Shown: positions 25,114 through 33,407 of the stretch, piece by piece
Layout: each line of letters begins with the position of its first letter
Numbering within the stretch: the stretch's first letter is position 1
Origin: Halanaerobiales bacterium
GTDB lineage: Bacteria; Bacillota; Halanaerobiia; Halanaerobiales; M55B127
Assembly: GCA_018334565.1 (NCBI GenBank)
Contig: JAGXLU010000017.1
Span: 1 to 35,232 of the forward strand
DNA: 35,232 nucleotides
Direction: 5' to 3'
Translations under genes and position numbers: made by a program
Notes under the pieces: generated by a model
The model's input: only the letters and a program-made list of their open reading frames with translations
What the model was told of the DNA's origin: nothing
Database searches by the model: none

Positions 25114-25785
25114 ATGACTATTAAAACTAAAGAAATTATAGAGGAACTAAAGACAGTTCTTTCCAGTAAAACTATCGATGCTTTAGTACCGCCTCTTATA
25201 TTTGTAATCAGTAATATAATCTTCTCCCTTCAAATTGCAGCGATTTCTGCTGTGAGCATTGCAGTTATATTGGGTCTGGTACGTCTTTTATTAAAACAAA
25301 GTTTTAGCTATGCCCTGGGTGGCCTATTTTTAGTTGCACTGGCTTCCAGCCTGGCTTTTTTGACAAAAAGTGCAGTCAGTTATTTTATCCCGGCTATAAT
25401 CAGCAGCTCTTTATTATTGCTTGCCTCTCTGATCAGTATAATAATCAGGAAACCACTAGCTGCCTGGGCTAGTCACCTCACAAGGGGTTGGCCTTTAGAA
25501 TGGTTCTGGCGCAAAGATATTAAACCAGCCTATCGAGAGGTTACCTGGTTTTGGACATTTTTTTTATTAATGAGACTGATTTTACAGATTATCTTATTCC
25601 GTTTGGGTGAAAGCAGTCAGTTAACATGGGCTAATTTATTATTAGGCTGGCCTTTTACAATCTTAATTTTAATCTTTAGTTACATTTATGGAATCTGGCG
25701 CCTGCGTCAATTGAGTGGCCCTAGTGTAGAAGAATTCGAAAATGATGAACAGCCTCCCTGGTCTGGTCAAAAAAAGGGTTTTTGA
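25114..25785 (+). CDS. DUF3159-type integral membrane protein
   Basis: 223 residues with about six membrane helices. The N-terminus (TIDALVPPLIFVISNIIF) and the middle (IIRKPLAAWASHLTRGWPLE, then KPAYREVTWFWTFFLLMR) match what I know of DUF3159, where RKP and a W-x-R/AY motif precede two further helices and LLGWPFT. The C-terminal tail is polar (GPSVEEFENDEQPPW). DUF3159 is best known from actinobacteria, and its function is undetermined. AGGAGG stands ahead of the ATG. It is 100 bp from the preceding nucleotidase and may or may not be cotranscribed. Confidence 0.72.
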   Translation: MTIKTKEIIEELKTVLSSKTIDALVPPLIFVISNIIFSLQIAAISAVSIAVILGLVRLLLKQSFSYALGGLFLVALASSLAFLTKSAVSYFIPAIISSSLLLLASLISIIIRKPLAAWASHLTRGWPLEWFWRKDIKPAYREVTWFWTFFLLMRLILQIILFRLGESSQLTWANLLLGWPFTILILIFSYIYGIWRLRQLSGPSVEEFENDEQPPWSGQKKGF

Positions 25786-25855
25786 TATAAATTGCTAAAT
25801 TAAATATGAAAATATTTTTTGCTTTTTATTTATCAAAAGTTTTAAAAGAAAACTT

Positions 25856-25883
25856 CCTCTAAATTTTAATTTTGATTTAGAGG
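25856..25883. repeat. Left-end hairpin of the IS200/IS605 remnant
   Basis: CCTCTAAAT (25856-25864) pairs with ATTTAGAGG (25875-25883); two more G-T pairs extend the stem outward. Subterminal hairpins like this are bound by the Y1 transposase TnpA. Its core arm is shared with the larger hairpin at 18383-18422. Confidence 0.65.
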
Positions 25884-25894
25884 GGAGATAAATT

Positions 25895-26040
25895 TTAACG
25901 GTATTGATTTTCTATATACTCCTTAATAACCTCAATACTTGCACCTCCATTAGATACAATACAGTAGCTTCTAGACCAAACTGTATAATACAGTAAATTA
26001 TCAAATTTAAAATAATGAAGATGTAAAAGCAGTATATACA
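25895..26040 (-). pseudogene. IS200-type Y1 transposase (tnpA) C-terminal remnant
   Basis: The reverse strand encodes ...YYTVWSRSYCIVSNGG followed by ASIEVIKEYIENQ and a stop at 25895-25897. This is the standard C-terminal end of IS200/IS605 TnpA (the VWSRSYF...GG...VIKKYIENQ pattern, whose last helix carries the catalytic tyrosine region). Everything before about residue 90 of a normal ~140-residue TnpA is missing: the frame upstream (ILLLHLHYFKFDNLL) no longer matches the family. It is a dead fragment. Confidence 0.8.
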
Positions 26041-26049
26041 CAGTTAGAG

Positions 26050-26403
26050 AAACAATTTAAGTCTAATTGGCATTGCGATTTTCTACATTCACATAATAGA
26101 CATCACTGTCTTAAAATGTTAGTACGAAACTGGAAGGCGTTAATGTTGTTAGGCTTAATGAAGCCTATACTAGTGGATGTAGTGCTGTTGAATTATAAAA
26201 AAATTAATAAATCAAATCATAATAAATCTCGTAGAGTTCATAGAGGTTTGTTTAAAAATAAAAAGACCACCATTAATAGTGATATTAACGGTAGTCTTAA
26301 TATATTAAGAAAACATTTGAATGATAAATGTATTCCTGAACTCATTAAACAAGTTAGGGATAATAGGGTTGTGGATCCCCCAAAACGAATAAGTGTTGCC
26401 TAG
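26050..26403 (+). pseudogene. IS605-type TnpB remnant, frameshifted
   Basis: The C-terminal third of a TnpB/OrfB nuclease spread over two frames. One frame gives FLHSHNRHHCLKML (resembling the conserved F-V-Q-I-P-H-x-R segment). Another gives KLEGVNVVRLNEAYTSGCSAVEL to a stop near 26204. The first frame resumes with NKSRRVHRGLF, NSDINGSLNILRKHL (the last RuvC Asp, DINGSLN) and RVVDPPKRISVA to the stop. At least two frameshifts and loss of the N-terminal two thirds make it inactive. The 95-residue open frame from ATG 26116 is therefore not a genuine gene. Confidence 0.82.
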
Positions 26404-26585
26404 CCGAACAGGTGGAAACTTAATTACAAAACTTCGTTTAAATCTATCTAGTAATATATAGCCACTATGGTATATATGAAGTAATAGAAGCTCCTTTAAA
26501 AATCTTGTTTTTGATTTGGTGGGATAGGTTCACAATCTTAAATAAATTAACTGTTATTTTTAATTTTTTTTATTATATGCAGGTA

Positions 26586-26615
26586 TTGAGAGCTTTCTTA
26601 TCTAATTATTATAAT
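26586..26615 (+). promoter_or_regulatory. Candidate promoter for the ABC importer / AOR operon
   Basis: TTGAGA (26586-26591), 18-bp spacer, TATAAT (26610-26615), about 135 bp before the first permease gene and 50 bp after the IS605 remnant. No operator palindrome or catabolite-repression-type site was recognised, and no regulator gene adjoins. Confidence 0.5.
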
Positions 26616-26750
26616 ATAAGAAGCATTTTAAATATAATCTTTTTTATAAAATATTATTTGTCTTAATATATATAAAAACTCAATATTTTAATAACTTCCA
26701 AATACCGACTAAAAATTATTTATAATTTAAATATATTAGGAGGACTTTTA

Positions 26751-27665
26751 ATGAATAAAAAAGAAGTAAATATAAAAACCAAATTTGTTGAGAAATTGCG
26801 CAATGATAATATGGTTGCCTTTATTTTTTGTTTACCAGCTTTAATTCCGCTTATAGTCTTTTGGATAGGTCCTATGATTTTTGCCTTTTATCTCAGTCTA
26901 ACTGATTGGGATTTTATGTCTGCTTCCTATAATATTGTAGGGCTGAGAAATTACTTTTCTCTTTTACAAAGTCCTGCCTTTTATAGAACGCTTCGCAATA
27001 CCCTTTATTTTACTGTTGGTAGTGTTTTGCCTGCTGTTATAGGGGGTCTTTTATTAGCAATTATGTTAAATCGTAAAATACCTGGACGAAATGTACATAG
27101 AACTTTAATTTTTTCACCCTGGATTACTCCAATGGTGGCAATGGCAATTGTCTGGTCCTGGATGTTTAATCCTTCAAGAGGATTAGTTAACTACTTATTT
27201 ACCTTAATAAATTTACCCGCACTGCCCTGGGCTTCCAGTTCAACCTGGGCTATGCCGGTTGTTATTATAGTTAGTGTTTGGAGGACCTTAGGCTGGGCTA
27301 TGGTTTTTTATCTGGTCGCCTTAGAAGATATCCCTGAAGATATTTATGATGCAGCTGAGATTGACGGTGTTAATTTTTGGTCAAAATTACGCTACATAAC
27401 GATACCCCTCGTTTCACCTACAACCCTATTTTTATCTGTAGTTCTAACCGTCCAAGCCTTACGTGCTTTTGACCAGATAGATATAATTACACAGGGAGGT
27501 CCAGCCGGAGCAACAAGAACCTTACTTTATGAATATTACCAAACTGCCTTCCAACAGTTTAACGCAGGCAAAGCAGCTTCGATTGGTATAATTATATTAT
27601 TGATTGCCTCTGTTTTTGCCATAATACAGTTTTGGTTATCTAAAAAATATGTCCACTATCAGTAA
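26751..27665 (+). CDS. ABC sugar-type importer permease 1 (MalF/UgpA-like)
   Basis: 304 residues with six predicted membrane helices. The start (MVAFIFCLPALIPLIVFWIG) and LTDWDF, VGLRNYFSLL are hallmarks of carbohydrate-type (CUT1) ABC permeases. The EAA loop that contacts the ATPase is EDIYDAAEIDGVNFWSKLRY, then ITIPLVSP. It pairs with the next gene to form the membrane channel. AGGAGG precedes the ATG. No ATP-binding subunit occurs in the operon, so a shared MsmK/UgpC-type ATPase encoded elsewhere is likely. Confidence 0.94.
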   Translation: MNKKEVNIKTKFVEKLRNDNMVAFIFCLPALIPLIVFWIGPMIFAFYLSLTDWDFMSASYNIVGLRNYFSLLQSPAFYRTLRNTLYFTVGSVLPAVIGGLLLAIMLNRKIPGRNVHRTLIFSPWITPMVAMAIVWSWMFNPSRGLVNYLFTLINLPALPWASSSTWAMPVVIIVSVWRTLGWAMVFYLVALEDIPEDIYDAAEIDGVNFWSKLRYITIPLVSPTTLFLSVVLTVQALRAFDQIDIITQGGPAGATRTLLYEYYQTAFQQFNAGKAASIGIIILLIASVFAIIQFWLSKKYVHYQ

Positions 27666-27680
27666 AGGAGGCGAACACAT

Positions 27681-28541
27681 ATGAGCCCGAGTAATATTAA
27701 AACAATTTTTAGGAAATATAAAATAAGCAGAATTTTATGGCAGATTTTTATGGCCTTGGTGAGTCTCATCATGGTAACACCTTTTTTATGGATGTTTTTG
27801 AGTGCTTTAAAAACGCAAAAAGAAATTAAAGCTTTCCCCCCTAAATTATTTCCTGAAATAGCTCAATGGTCTAACTTTTTAGAAACCTGGGCTTCTGCTC
27901 CTTTTGATCGATATATATTCAATAGTTTTTTTACCGCTTCTTCTATAGTTATTTTACATATCATTACTACAGCGATGTTTGCTTATGCTATAACTCAGCT
28001 TAATTTTAAACTGCGCAAACCTTTATTTGCTTTAATTATGGCAACATATATGCTGCCGGTAGCAGTTACTTATGTACCCAGTTATATAATACTGGCCCGC
28101 TTGGGCTGGTTAGATAGTTATCAGGGTATTATTTTTTCAAATTCGGTTAGTGTTTTTGCTATATTTTTAGCCCGGCAGTCATTTTTGCAGGTACCTGAAG
28201 AAATGGTTGATGCTGCTCGGGTTGATGGTGCTGGCCACTGGCATATACTATGGAAAATCTTCTTCCCTTTAACCAAACCAATCTTTATTACCTTTGGCTT
28301 GATAAATTTTGTCCTTATGTACAACAATTATCTTTGGCCGTTGATGATCATCCGCAGTCGTGAAATGTATTTGATTACAATTGGTCTTAGACAGTTCTTT
28401 ATTGAACAAGGTGCTTATGGAGTTAATTGGCCCTTAATAATGGCAGCCAGTACTATTGTTGTCACCCCTTTATTGCTCTTATTTTTCATTGCTCAAAAGT
28501 GGTTTATTAGAGGCGTTGGTGACACCGGGATTAAGGGGTAA
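27681..28541 (+). CDS. ABC sugar-type importer permease 2 (MalG/UgpE-like)
   Basis: 286 residues, six predicted helices. LIMVTPFLWMFLSALKTQKE near the N-terminus, FNSFFTAS, the conserved LPVAVTYVPSYIILARLGWL and the EAA loop EEMVDAARVDGAGHWHILWK, then IFFPLTKP are typical of the second CUT1 permease. It starts 15 bp after permease 1 with AAAGGAGG well placed and is clearly cotranscribed. The substrate cannot be read from permease sequence; see the binding protein. Confidence 0.94.
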   Translation: MSPSNIKTIFRKYKISRILWQIFMALVSLIMVTPFLWMFLSALKTQKEIKAFPPKLFPEIAQWSNFLETWASAPFDRYIFNSFFTASSIVILHIITTAMFAYAITQLNFKLRKPLFALIMATYMLPVAVTYVPSYIILARLGWLDSYQGIIFSNSVSVFAIFLARQSFLQVPEEMVDAARVDGAGHWHILWKIFFPLTKPIFITFGLINFVLMYNNYLWPLMIIRSREMYLITIGLRQFFIEQGAYGVNWPLIMAASTIVVTPLLLLFFIAQKWFIRGVGDTGIKG

Positions 28542-28582
28542 ATGTCATTTATAAAAGGGTTAAATATAAAAGGAGGGAAAAA

Positions 28583-29905
28583 ATGAAAATTAAATTGTTG
28601 TCCGATTCTAATATTGTTGTGAGAACAGGCTTTGTCTTTGTATTGGCAATGTTTATGGTCTTTAGTTTTTGTCTGCAAGATGTTAATGCTGAAGAAGTCG
28701 AAATTGATTTTTACTATGGATTAGGTGGTTTTTTAGGTGAAATGGTAGAAGAATTTATCGCAGATTTTAATGCTGAACATCCTGATATAACGGTAAGGGG
28801 TATTACTTATGGAGACTACTCAGAAACCCTACAGGCTTTTCAAGCAGGTGTAGCAGCTAGTGATCCACCTGCAGCAACTATGCTTGAACCATCCCCAACA
28901 GTTGAATTTGCCAAAAGAGGTTTATTAGCTTCTCTGAATGATCATCTTGCCAATGACACTAATACAGACCCCGATGATTACATGCAGGCCTTTTTTAACT
29001 TAACTCAAATAGATGGAAATCAATACGCTTTACCATTATTTGGTACAACTCAGATCCTCTATTATAGGCATGATATCTTTGAAGAAGAAGGTGTTTCTCC
29101 TGACAAATTAAATACCTGGGAGGGTATGGAAGAAGCAGCCACTAAACTCACTAAATTTGATGAAGAAGGAAATGTTGAGCGCTACGGTTGGGAACCAATG
29201 TGGGGACGTTTTAATATGATGGATGCAGTATTTAGTCGTGGTGGCAAAATATTAAGTGATGATGGTACAGAAGTGCTTCTTGATACAGAGGTCTGGATCG
29301 ATACCTGGGAAAAATTCCGGGAATGGATCCACGAAGATGAAATTATGTCTATTCATCACAGTGGTGTAGGCTGGGAATACTGGTATAATACAATAGATGA
29401 CGTATTGGAAGGAAAAGCAGCTGGTTATACTGGCTCTAGTGGAGATCAGGGAGATCTAGATTTTGATATTGTTTCTGCTCACGTGCAACCAGGTTGGGAA
29501 GATCACGGTCCGACCAAAGCTGTGGGTGAAGCTCGTTATGGTGTGGTAGCCAAGGGTCTTTCTGAAATTGAAGAAGCAGCAGCCTATAAATTCCTTGCCT
29601 ATTTTTCAAGTCCAGCTAAGAGTGCCAGATGGCAAATGGAGACTGGTTATCTAGCTGTTCGTGAATCTGCTAAAGAAATGGAAGAATTTTCAGAGTTTCT
29701 CGAAAATAATCCACAAGCTATGGTTCCTTTAAAACAATTAGAAACTGCTTCATCAATATTTATAGACCCAACTGGAGGAGAAATATTACAGGCTCTTAAT
29801 GATGCAGCTGATCAAGTTCAAATTGAAAACATTTCTGCCAAAGAAGCCTTAGAACAAGCTGCAAAAAGAGCACAGCGTGCTCTTGATAATGAATTAGGTA
29901 ATTAA
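28583..29905 (+). CDS. ABC importer solute-binding protein (UgpB-like)
   Basis: 440 residues. The signal peptide runs to about residue 36 (hydrophobic core VFVLAMFMVFSF, cleavage near VNA-EE). The only cysteine there (FSFC) is not a good lipobox, so lipoprotein anchoring is uncertain. The mature start IDFYYGLGGFLGEMVEEFIADF and ITYGDYSETLQAFQAGVAA resemble UgpB, the glycerol-3-phosphate / glycerophosphodiester binder, more than maltose binders. ALPLFGTTQILYYRHDIFEE and GYTGSSGDQGDL are general features of the family 1 binding proteins. Substrate assignment is tentative. AGGAGG lies ahead of the ATG. A terminator-like hairpin follows, which could give more binding protein than downstream enzymes. 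Confidence 0.9.
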   Translation: MKIKLLSDSNIVVRTGFVFVLAMFMVFSFCLQDVNAEEVEIDFYYGLGGFLGEMVEEFIADFNAEHPDITVRGITYGDYSETLQAFQAGVAASDPPAATMLEPSPTVEFAKRGLLASLNDHLANDTNTDPDDYMQAFFNLTQIDGNQYALPLFGTTQILYYRHDIFEEEGVSPDKLNTWEGMEEAATKLTKFDEEGNVERYGWEPMWGRFNMMDAVFSRGGKILSDDGTEVLLDTEVWIDTWEKFREWIHEDEIMSIHHSGVGWEYWYNTIDDVLEGKAAGYTGSSGDQGDLDFDIVSAHVQPGWEDHGPTKAVGEARYGVVAKGLSEIEEAAAYKFLAYFSSPAKSARWQMETGYLAVRESAKEMEEFSEFLENNPQAMVPLKQLETASSIFIDPTGGEILQALNDAADQVQIENISAKEALEQAAKRAQRALDNELGN

Positions 29906-29911
29906 AAAGAT

Positions 29912-29946
29912 AAAAAGCCCTGTATTCTATTGGGTACGGGGCTTTT
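29912..29946 (+). terminator. Hairpin after the binding-protein gene, partial terminator
   Basis: A 9-bp stem AAAAAGCCC/GGGCTTTTT with an internal loop of 17 nt and a T-rich arm. It lies before the next gene of the same direction and probably only partly stops transcription, as is common after binding-protein genes. Confidence 0.75.
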
Positions 29947-29974
29947 TAAAAAATTATTCGGGGGGAGATATAAA

Positions 29975-31153
29975 TTGTTAGATATTTATAGTATTAAAAC
30001 TTTTGAAATACCAACTAAACTTATTAGCGGTGTAGATAGTATTAAAAAACTTGATGAAATCTTAAAAGATCTTGAAATTACAAAACCCTTAATTGTCACA
30101 GATAAAGGTATCAAAGAAGCCGGTCTTTTAGAAAAGTTGGAAAGACTACTTAAAGATAATGGTTATAAATATAGTGTTTATGATCAGGTGATTGTTAATC
30201 CAGACGTAGCTACAGTTGATAAAGGACTGGAGTTTTTTAATAGTTGTAATTGTGATGGTTTAATTGCCTTAGGTGGAGGAAGTTCTATTGACACTGCCAA
30301 GGGAATAGGGGTTATCAATAAACACGGTGGATCAATTTTAGAGTACGAGTTTGGCAAAAAACCATTGACTAAAAGGATTACACCTTTAGTAGCAATCCCC
30401 ACTACAGCAGGCACTGGAAGTGAGGGTACTATGTGGGCCGTTATTACAGACCATGAACGGGAAGTTAAATACAATGTAGGAGGACCTTTGATTGCTCCAC
30501 AAATTGCACTTGTTGATCCCAAACTACATATTTCGTTACCCGCTCATATCACTGCAGGAACTGGTATGGATGCACTCTGCCATGCTATAGAATGCTATAC
30601 ATCCCATTATGCTCAGCCTCTGACAGATTCTGTAGCTCTTTTAGCTATAGAATATTGTGCAAAATTTTTAAGGAGAGCTGTGGCTAATGGTGAAGATATA
30701 GAAGCCAGATATTATATGGCGCTGGCTGCAACCCTGGCTGGTTTTTCTTATGGAAGTGAGAGTGCAGGAGCAGTACATGCTATGACTCAAACTCTGGGTG
30801 GTATTAAGCCTGATGTTCCGCATGGAGCAGCTGTGGGTTCTTTACTGGCACCTGTTATGTTATATAACTGGATGGGTGAGCCAGAAAAATTTAAGCGGAT
30901 AGCAATAGCAATGGGTAAAAATGTAAGAGGTTTAACAACCCGGGAAGCAGCTTTAACAGCTGTAGATGCTGTTTTTGATCTGGCCGAAGATATAAATATT
31001 CCCTCCCTACAAAAATTAGGTGTTAAAGAGGAAGATATTGAAAAACTGGCTGTTGCTGCTGAAAATGATCCGCAAACAATTGGAAACCCGCGCGATATAG
31101 ATCGTGAAGGCTATGAAAAAATATACCGCTACACATATCAATTAGCTGAATAA
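29975..31153 (+). CDS. Iron-containing (group III) alcohol dehydrogenase
   Basis: A 392-residue NAD(P)-dependent alcohol dehydrogenase of the Fe-ADH superfamily. Visible motifs are LIALGGGSSIDTAKGIGV (nucleotide binding), PTTAGTGSEGT, and the metal-ligand segments LVDPKL, GMDALCHAIECYTSH, AGAVHAMTQTLGG and DVPHGAAVGSLLAPV, so the Asp and three His of the iron site are all present. It interconverts an alcohol or polyol and an aldehyde or ketone. The frame runs upstream through the terminator hairpin to a TTG at 29930, but GGGGGGAG seven bases before TTG 29975 decides the start. It stands next to a ferredoxin and an aldehyde oxidoreductase, so it may supply or consume their aldehyde. Confidence 0.93.
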   Translation: MLDIYSIKTFEIPTKLISGVDSIKKLDEILKDLEITKPLIVTDKGIKEAGLLEKLERLLKDNGYKYSVYDQVIVNPDVATVDKGLEFFNSCNCDGLIALGGGSSIDTAKGIGVINKHGGSILEYEFGKKPLTKRITPLVAIPTTAGTGSEGTMWAVITDHEREVKYNVGGPLIAPQIALVDPKLHISLPAHITAGTGMDALCHAIECYTSHYAQPLTDSVALLAIEYCAKFLRRAVANGEDIEARYYMALAATLAGFSYGSESAGAVHAMTQTLGGIKPDVPHGAAVGSLLAPVMLYNWMGEPEKFKRIAIAMGKNVRGLTTREAALTAVDAVFDLAEDINIPSLQKLGVKEEDIEKLAVAAENDPQTIGNPRDIDREGYEKIYRYTYQLAE

Positions 31154-31170
31154 AAAGCAGGTGAATTTAA

Positions 31171-31578
31171 ATGAAAAAAATTGTTGTCAATCCAGAACTA
31201 TGTACAGGCTGTGAGATGTGTGCTTTGATATGTTCATTTGTCAACACAGGGGGATTTAATCCTCACCGAGCCTGTTTATCAATAAATCATTTCCAAGATG
31301 GTGTGTTTAATTCTCCCGCCTTTTGTCAGCAGTGTGAAGATGCGGTATGTGTAAAGGTATGTCCCACAAGCGCTCTTGAAATTGATAAAGAAAAGGGTTA
31401 CGTAAGTTTAGATACAGAAAAATGTATAGGCTGTGGAGAATGTGAAGAAAACTGTCCTTTTGATATGATTACAATTGACCCTGATTCAAAGAAGGCCTTC
31501 AAGTGTCAGCTCTGTGATGGTCAGACATACTGTGTTGATTACTGTCCAGAAGATGCTCTGGGGGTGTATGAAAAGTGA
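31171..31578 (+). CDS. Polyferredoxin, HycB/AOR-partner type
   Basis: A 135-residue iron-sulfur protein with four cysteine clusters: CTGCEMCALIC (C11-C21), CQQCEDAVCVKVCP, CIGCGECEENCP and CQLCDGQTYCVDYCP. This is the four-cluster layout of electron-transfer subunits such as HycB and DmsB. It lies directly before an aldehyde ferredoxin oxidoreductase gene and overlaps it by four bases. It is therefore the probable electron acceptor or relay from the tungstopterin site to the cell's ferredoxin pool. It starts 17 bp after the alcohol dehydrogenase with AGCAGGTG ahead of the ATG. Confidence 0.92.
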   Translation: MKKIVVNPELCTGCEMCALICSFVNTGGFNPHRACLSINHFQDGVFNSPAFCQQCEDAVCVKVCPTSALEIDKEKGYVSLDTEKCIGCGECEENCPFDMITIDPDSKKAFKCQLCDGQTYCVDYCPEDALGVYEK

Positions 31579-33374
31579 AATATAATGCATATATGAAAAA
31601 AATGTTGATAATAAATCTAAATAAAAATAGCTATGAGATTGTAGAAACCCCTCTATCTTTAATTGAAGAATATATAGGAGGTAAGGGTTTTGGAGTTAAA
31701 CTCTATCAAGAGTATATTAAAGCAGATACTAAACCATTGAGTCCTGAAAATGTAGTTATGTTCATTAATGGGCCCTTAACCGGTACCCTTGCTCCTTCTT
31801 TTAGAAGTTGTCTTATTACCCGTTCGCCTTTAACGGGAACCTGGTTGGATTCATATTTTGGTGGTTATTTTGGTCAAGAAATCAAATATGCAGGTTACGA
31901 TGCTGTAATTATAAAGGGAAAAGCAACAGAACCTACCTATATCACAATCAACAATGATAACATAAATTTCCATAGCGCTGTTAATCTTAAAGGTAAAAAA
32001 GTATCTGAAACCTCAGAAATGATAAAAAGCAAACATGGCAGACAGTATAAAATAGCCTGTATAGGTCCTGCCGGTGAAAATTTAGTACGTTATGCACTCG
32101 TTTCATGTGAACATATGAGGCAGGCCGGAAGGGGTGGAGCAGGTGCGGTCTTGGGCTCTAAAAATCTAAAGGCTCTGGCAGTTCGAGGAACAAATCTTGT
32201 TAATGTCAATGATAAAAAGGGCTTTTTAGAGGCGGTTAAAAAAGCACATCAAGAGCTAAATGAATCACCTTCAATAAAATCCTTCAAAGAAGATGGCACA
32301 CCCGGTTCGATTCCTTATGCTCAGGATATTGGCATGTTACCCACAAAAAATTATAAATATGGACAATTTGAGAAATCGGAAAATTTAGAAAGTAAGGCTC
32401 AAATAAATAGTCTATGGATGCGTAATTTGGCCTGTAGTGGCTGCCCAATTGCTTGTGGTAAAATTGGTAGGGTTTTTAAAGGCGAATTTAAAGGTATTAT
32501 TTCTGATACAGTTGAATATGAAACTTTGGGTTTAATTGGAGCCAATCTAGGTTTATCAAATATTAATCATATAATTAAAATAGCCAATTTATGCGATGAA
32601 CTTGGTCTTGACACAATATCAACAGGGGGCAGTATTGGTTTTGTTTTTGAGGCTGCTAGTAAATCCAATTTAGATATTTTACAAAAAAAAGGACTTGAAT
32701 TTGGTAATGCAGAAACTGTTATAGAACTTGTTAAAAATATAGCGTCTCGTAAAGATGAACTTTCTAATATACTGGCTGAAGGTGTCAAAAGGGCCTCTAA
32801 ACATATACCAGGTAGTCAAGAATACTCTGTTCATATAAAGGGCCTTGAAACACCTGCTTGGTCTCCTCGGGGAGCGCCAGGTATGGGGTTGGCTTTAATG
32901 ACAGCCGATAGAGGTGGATGTCACCAGAGAGCTTTCCCCGTCTCTTATGAGATGGGAGATGATCTATGGCAAGGTGAACAGTTGAATAGGCTCGGAGTAG
33001 ACAAAAAGGCCGAACTAGTTATTTATCTACAAAATAAGTTGGCTGCTCTTGATACTCTTGTGAAATGTGACTTCGGTACTTATGGAATATCAGAAGAAAG
33101 CTACCGTATTATGCTCAATACAGCAACCGGCTTCAACTTACCATCTGATTATTGGCAAACCCTAGGAGCCAAAATCTGGGATGAAACAAGGCGAATTAAC
33201 CTTCAACATGGGTTTGAACGCAACGATGACTATCTACCTGAACGTTTTGTCAAAGAACCATTGCCAGACGGACCTGCTAGTGGCCATTATATTTCTCAAT
33301 CTGATATGGATCAGATGCTTGATGACTATTACAGGCTGCGAGGTTGGGATAAAGATGGCAGACTGAATAATTAA
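31575..33374 (+). CDS. Aldehyde ferredoxin oxidoreductase (tungstopterin enzyme)
   Basis: A 599-residue AOR-family enzyme that oxidises an aldehyde to a carboxylic acid with ferredoxin. The N-terminal GGKGFGVKLY, GPLTGTLAPSF, RSPLTGTWLDSYFGGYFGQE and GRGGAGAVLGSKNLKA are the pterin-binding blocks. The [4Fe-4S] ligands are C287-x2-C290-x3-C294 (CSGCPIACG) and C498 (KCDFGTYG), nearly the same positions as in Pyrococcus AOR. DTVEYET and LDTISTGGSIGF are also conserved. GTG 31575 is used because GGGGGTG is eight bases upstream and the start overlaps the ferredoxin stop (GTGA). Tungsten or molybdenum and the aldehyde itself cannot be determined here. Confidence 0.94.
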   Translation: MKYNAYMKKMLIINLNKNSYEIVETPLSLIEEYIGGKGFGVKLYQEYIKADTKPLSPENVVMFINGPLTGTLAPSFRSCLITRSPLTGTWLDSYFGGYFGQEIKYAGYDAVIIKGKATEPTYITINNDNINFHSAVNLKGKKVSETSEMIKSKHGRQYKIACIGPAGENLVRYALVSCEHMRQAGRGGAGAVLGSKNLKALAVRGTNLVNVNDKKGFLEAVKKAHQELNESPSIKSFKEDGTPGSIPYAQDIGMLPTKNYKYGQFEKSENLESKAQINSLWMRNLACSGCPIACGKIGRVFKGEFKGIISDTVEYETLGLIGANLGLSNINHIIKIANLCDELGLDTISTGGSIGFVFEAASKSNLDILQKKGLEFGNAETVIELVKNIASRKDELSNILAEGVKRASKHIPGSQEYSVHIKGLETPAWSPRGAPGMGLALMTADRGGCHQRAFPVSYEMGDDLWQGEQLNRLGVDKKAELVIYLQNKLAALDTLVKCDFGTYGISEESYRIMLNTATGFNLPSDYWQTLGAKIWDETRRINLQHGFERNDDYLPERFVKEPLPDGPASGHYISQSDMDQMLDDYYRLRGWDKDGRLNN

Positions 33375-33407
33375 ATATTAATGGGCTAAATTAATAGGGT
33401 GATAATT

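Larger units (their letters stand above)
25840..26533. mobile_element. Decayed IS200/IS605-family element
   Basis: A remnant with divergently arranged tnpA (- strand) and tnpB (+ strand) pieces, a left-end hairpin (25856-25883), and a right end in which GAAGCTCC (26487-26494) and GGTGGGATAGGTTCAC (26518-26533) match the usual IS605 right-end pattern ending in TTCAC. No target duplication is expected for this family. Both ORFs are truncated or frameshifted, so the element cannot move by itself. The left boundary is approximate. Confidence 0.8.

Noticed and set aside
26116-26403. A 95-residue open frame that could be called a small hypothetical gene
   Set aside because: Its second half is the TnpB C-terminus (VHRGLF, DINGSLNILRK), and the missing part is in another frame, so it is a pseudogene piece.
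26050-26533. A TldR-like (nuclease-dead, regulatory) TnpB acting on the downstream importer operon
   Set aside because: The TnpB remnant lacks most of the protein and is frameshifted at least twice, so no functional RNA-guided regulator can be made from it.
29930-29974. N-terminal extension of the alcohol dehydrogenase from TTG 29930
   Set aside because: This stretch is the terminator hairpin and the ribosome binding site of the true start at 29975.
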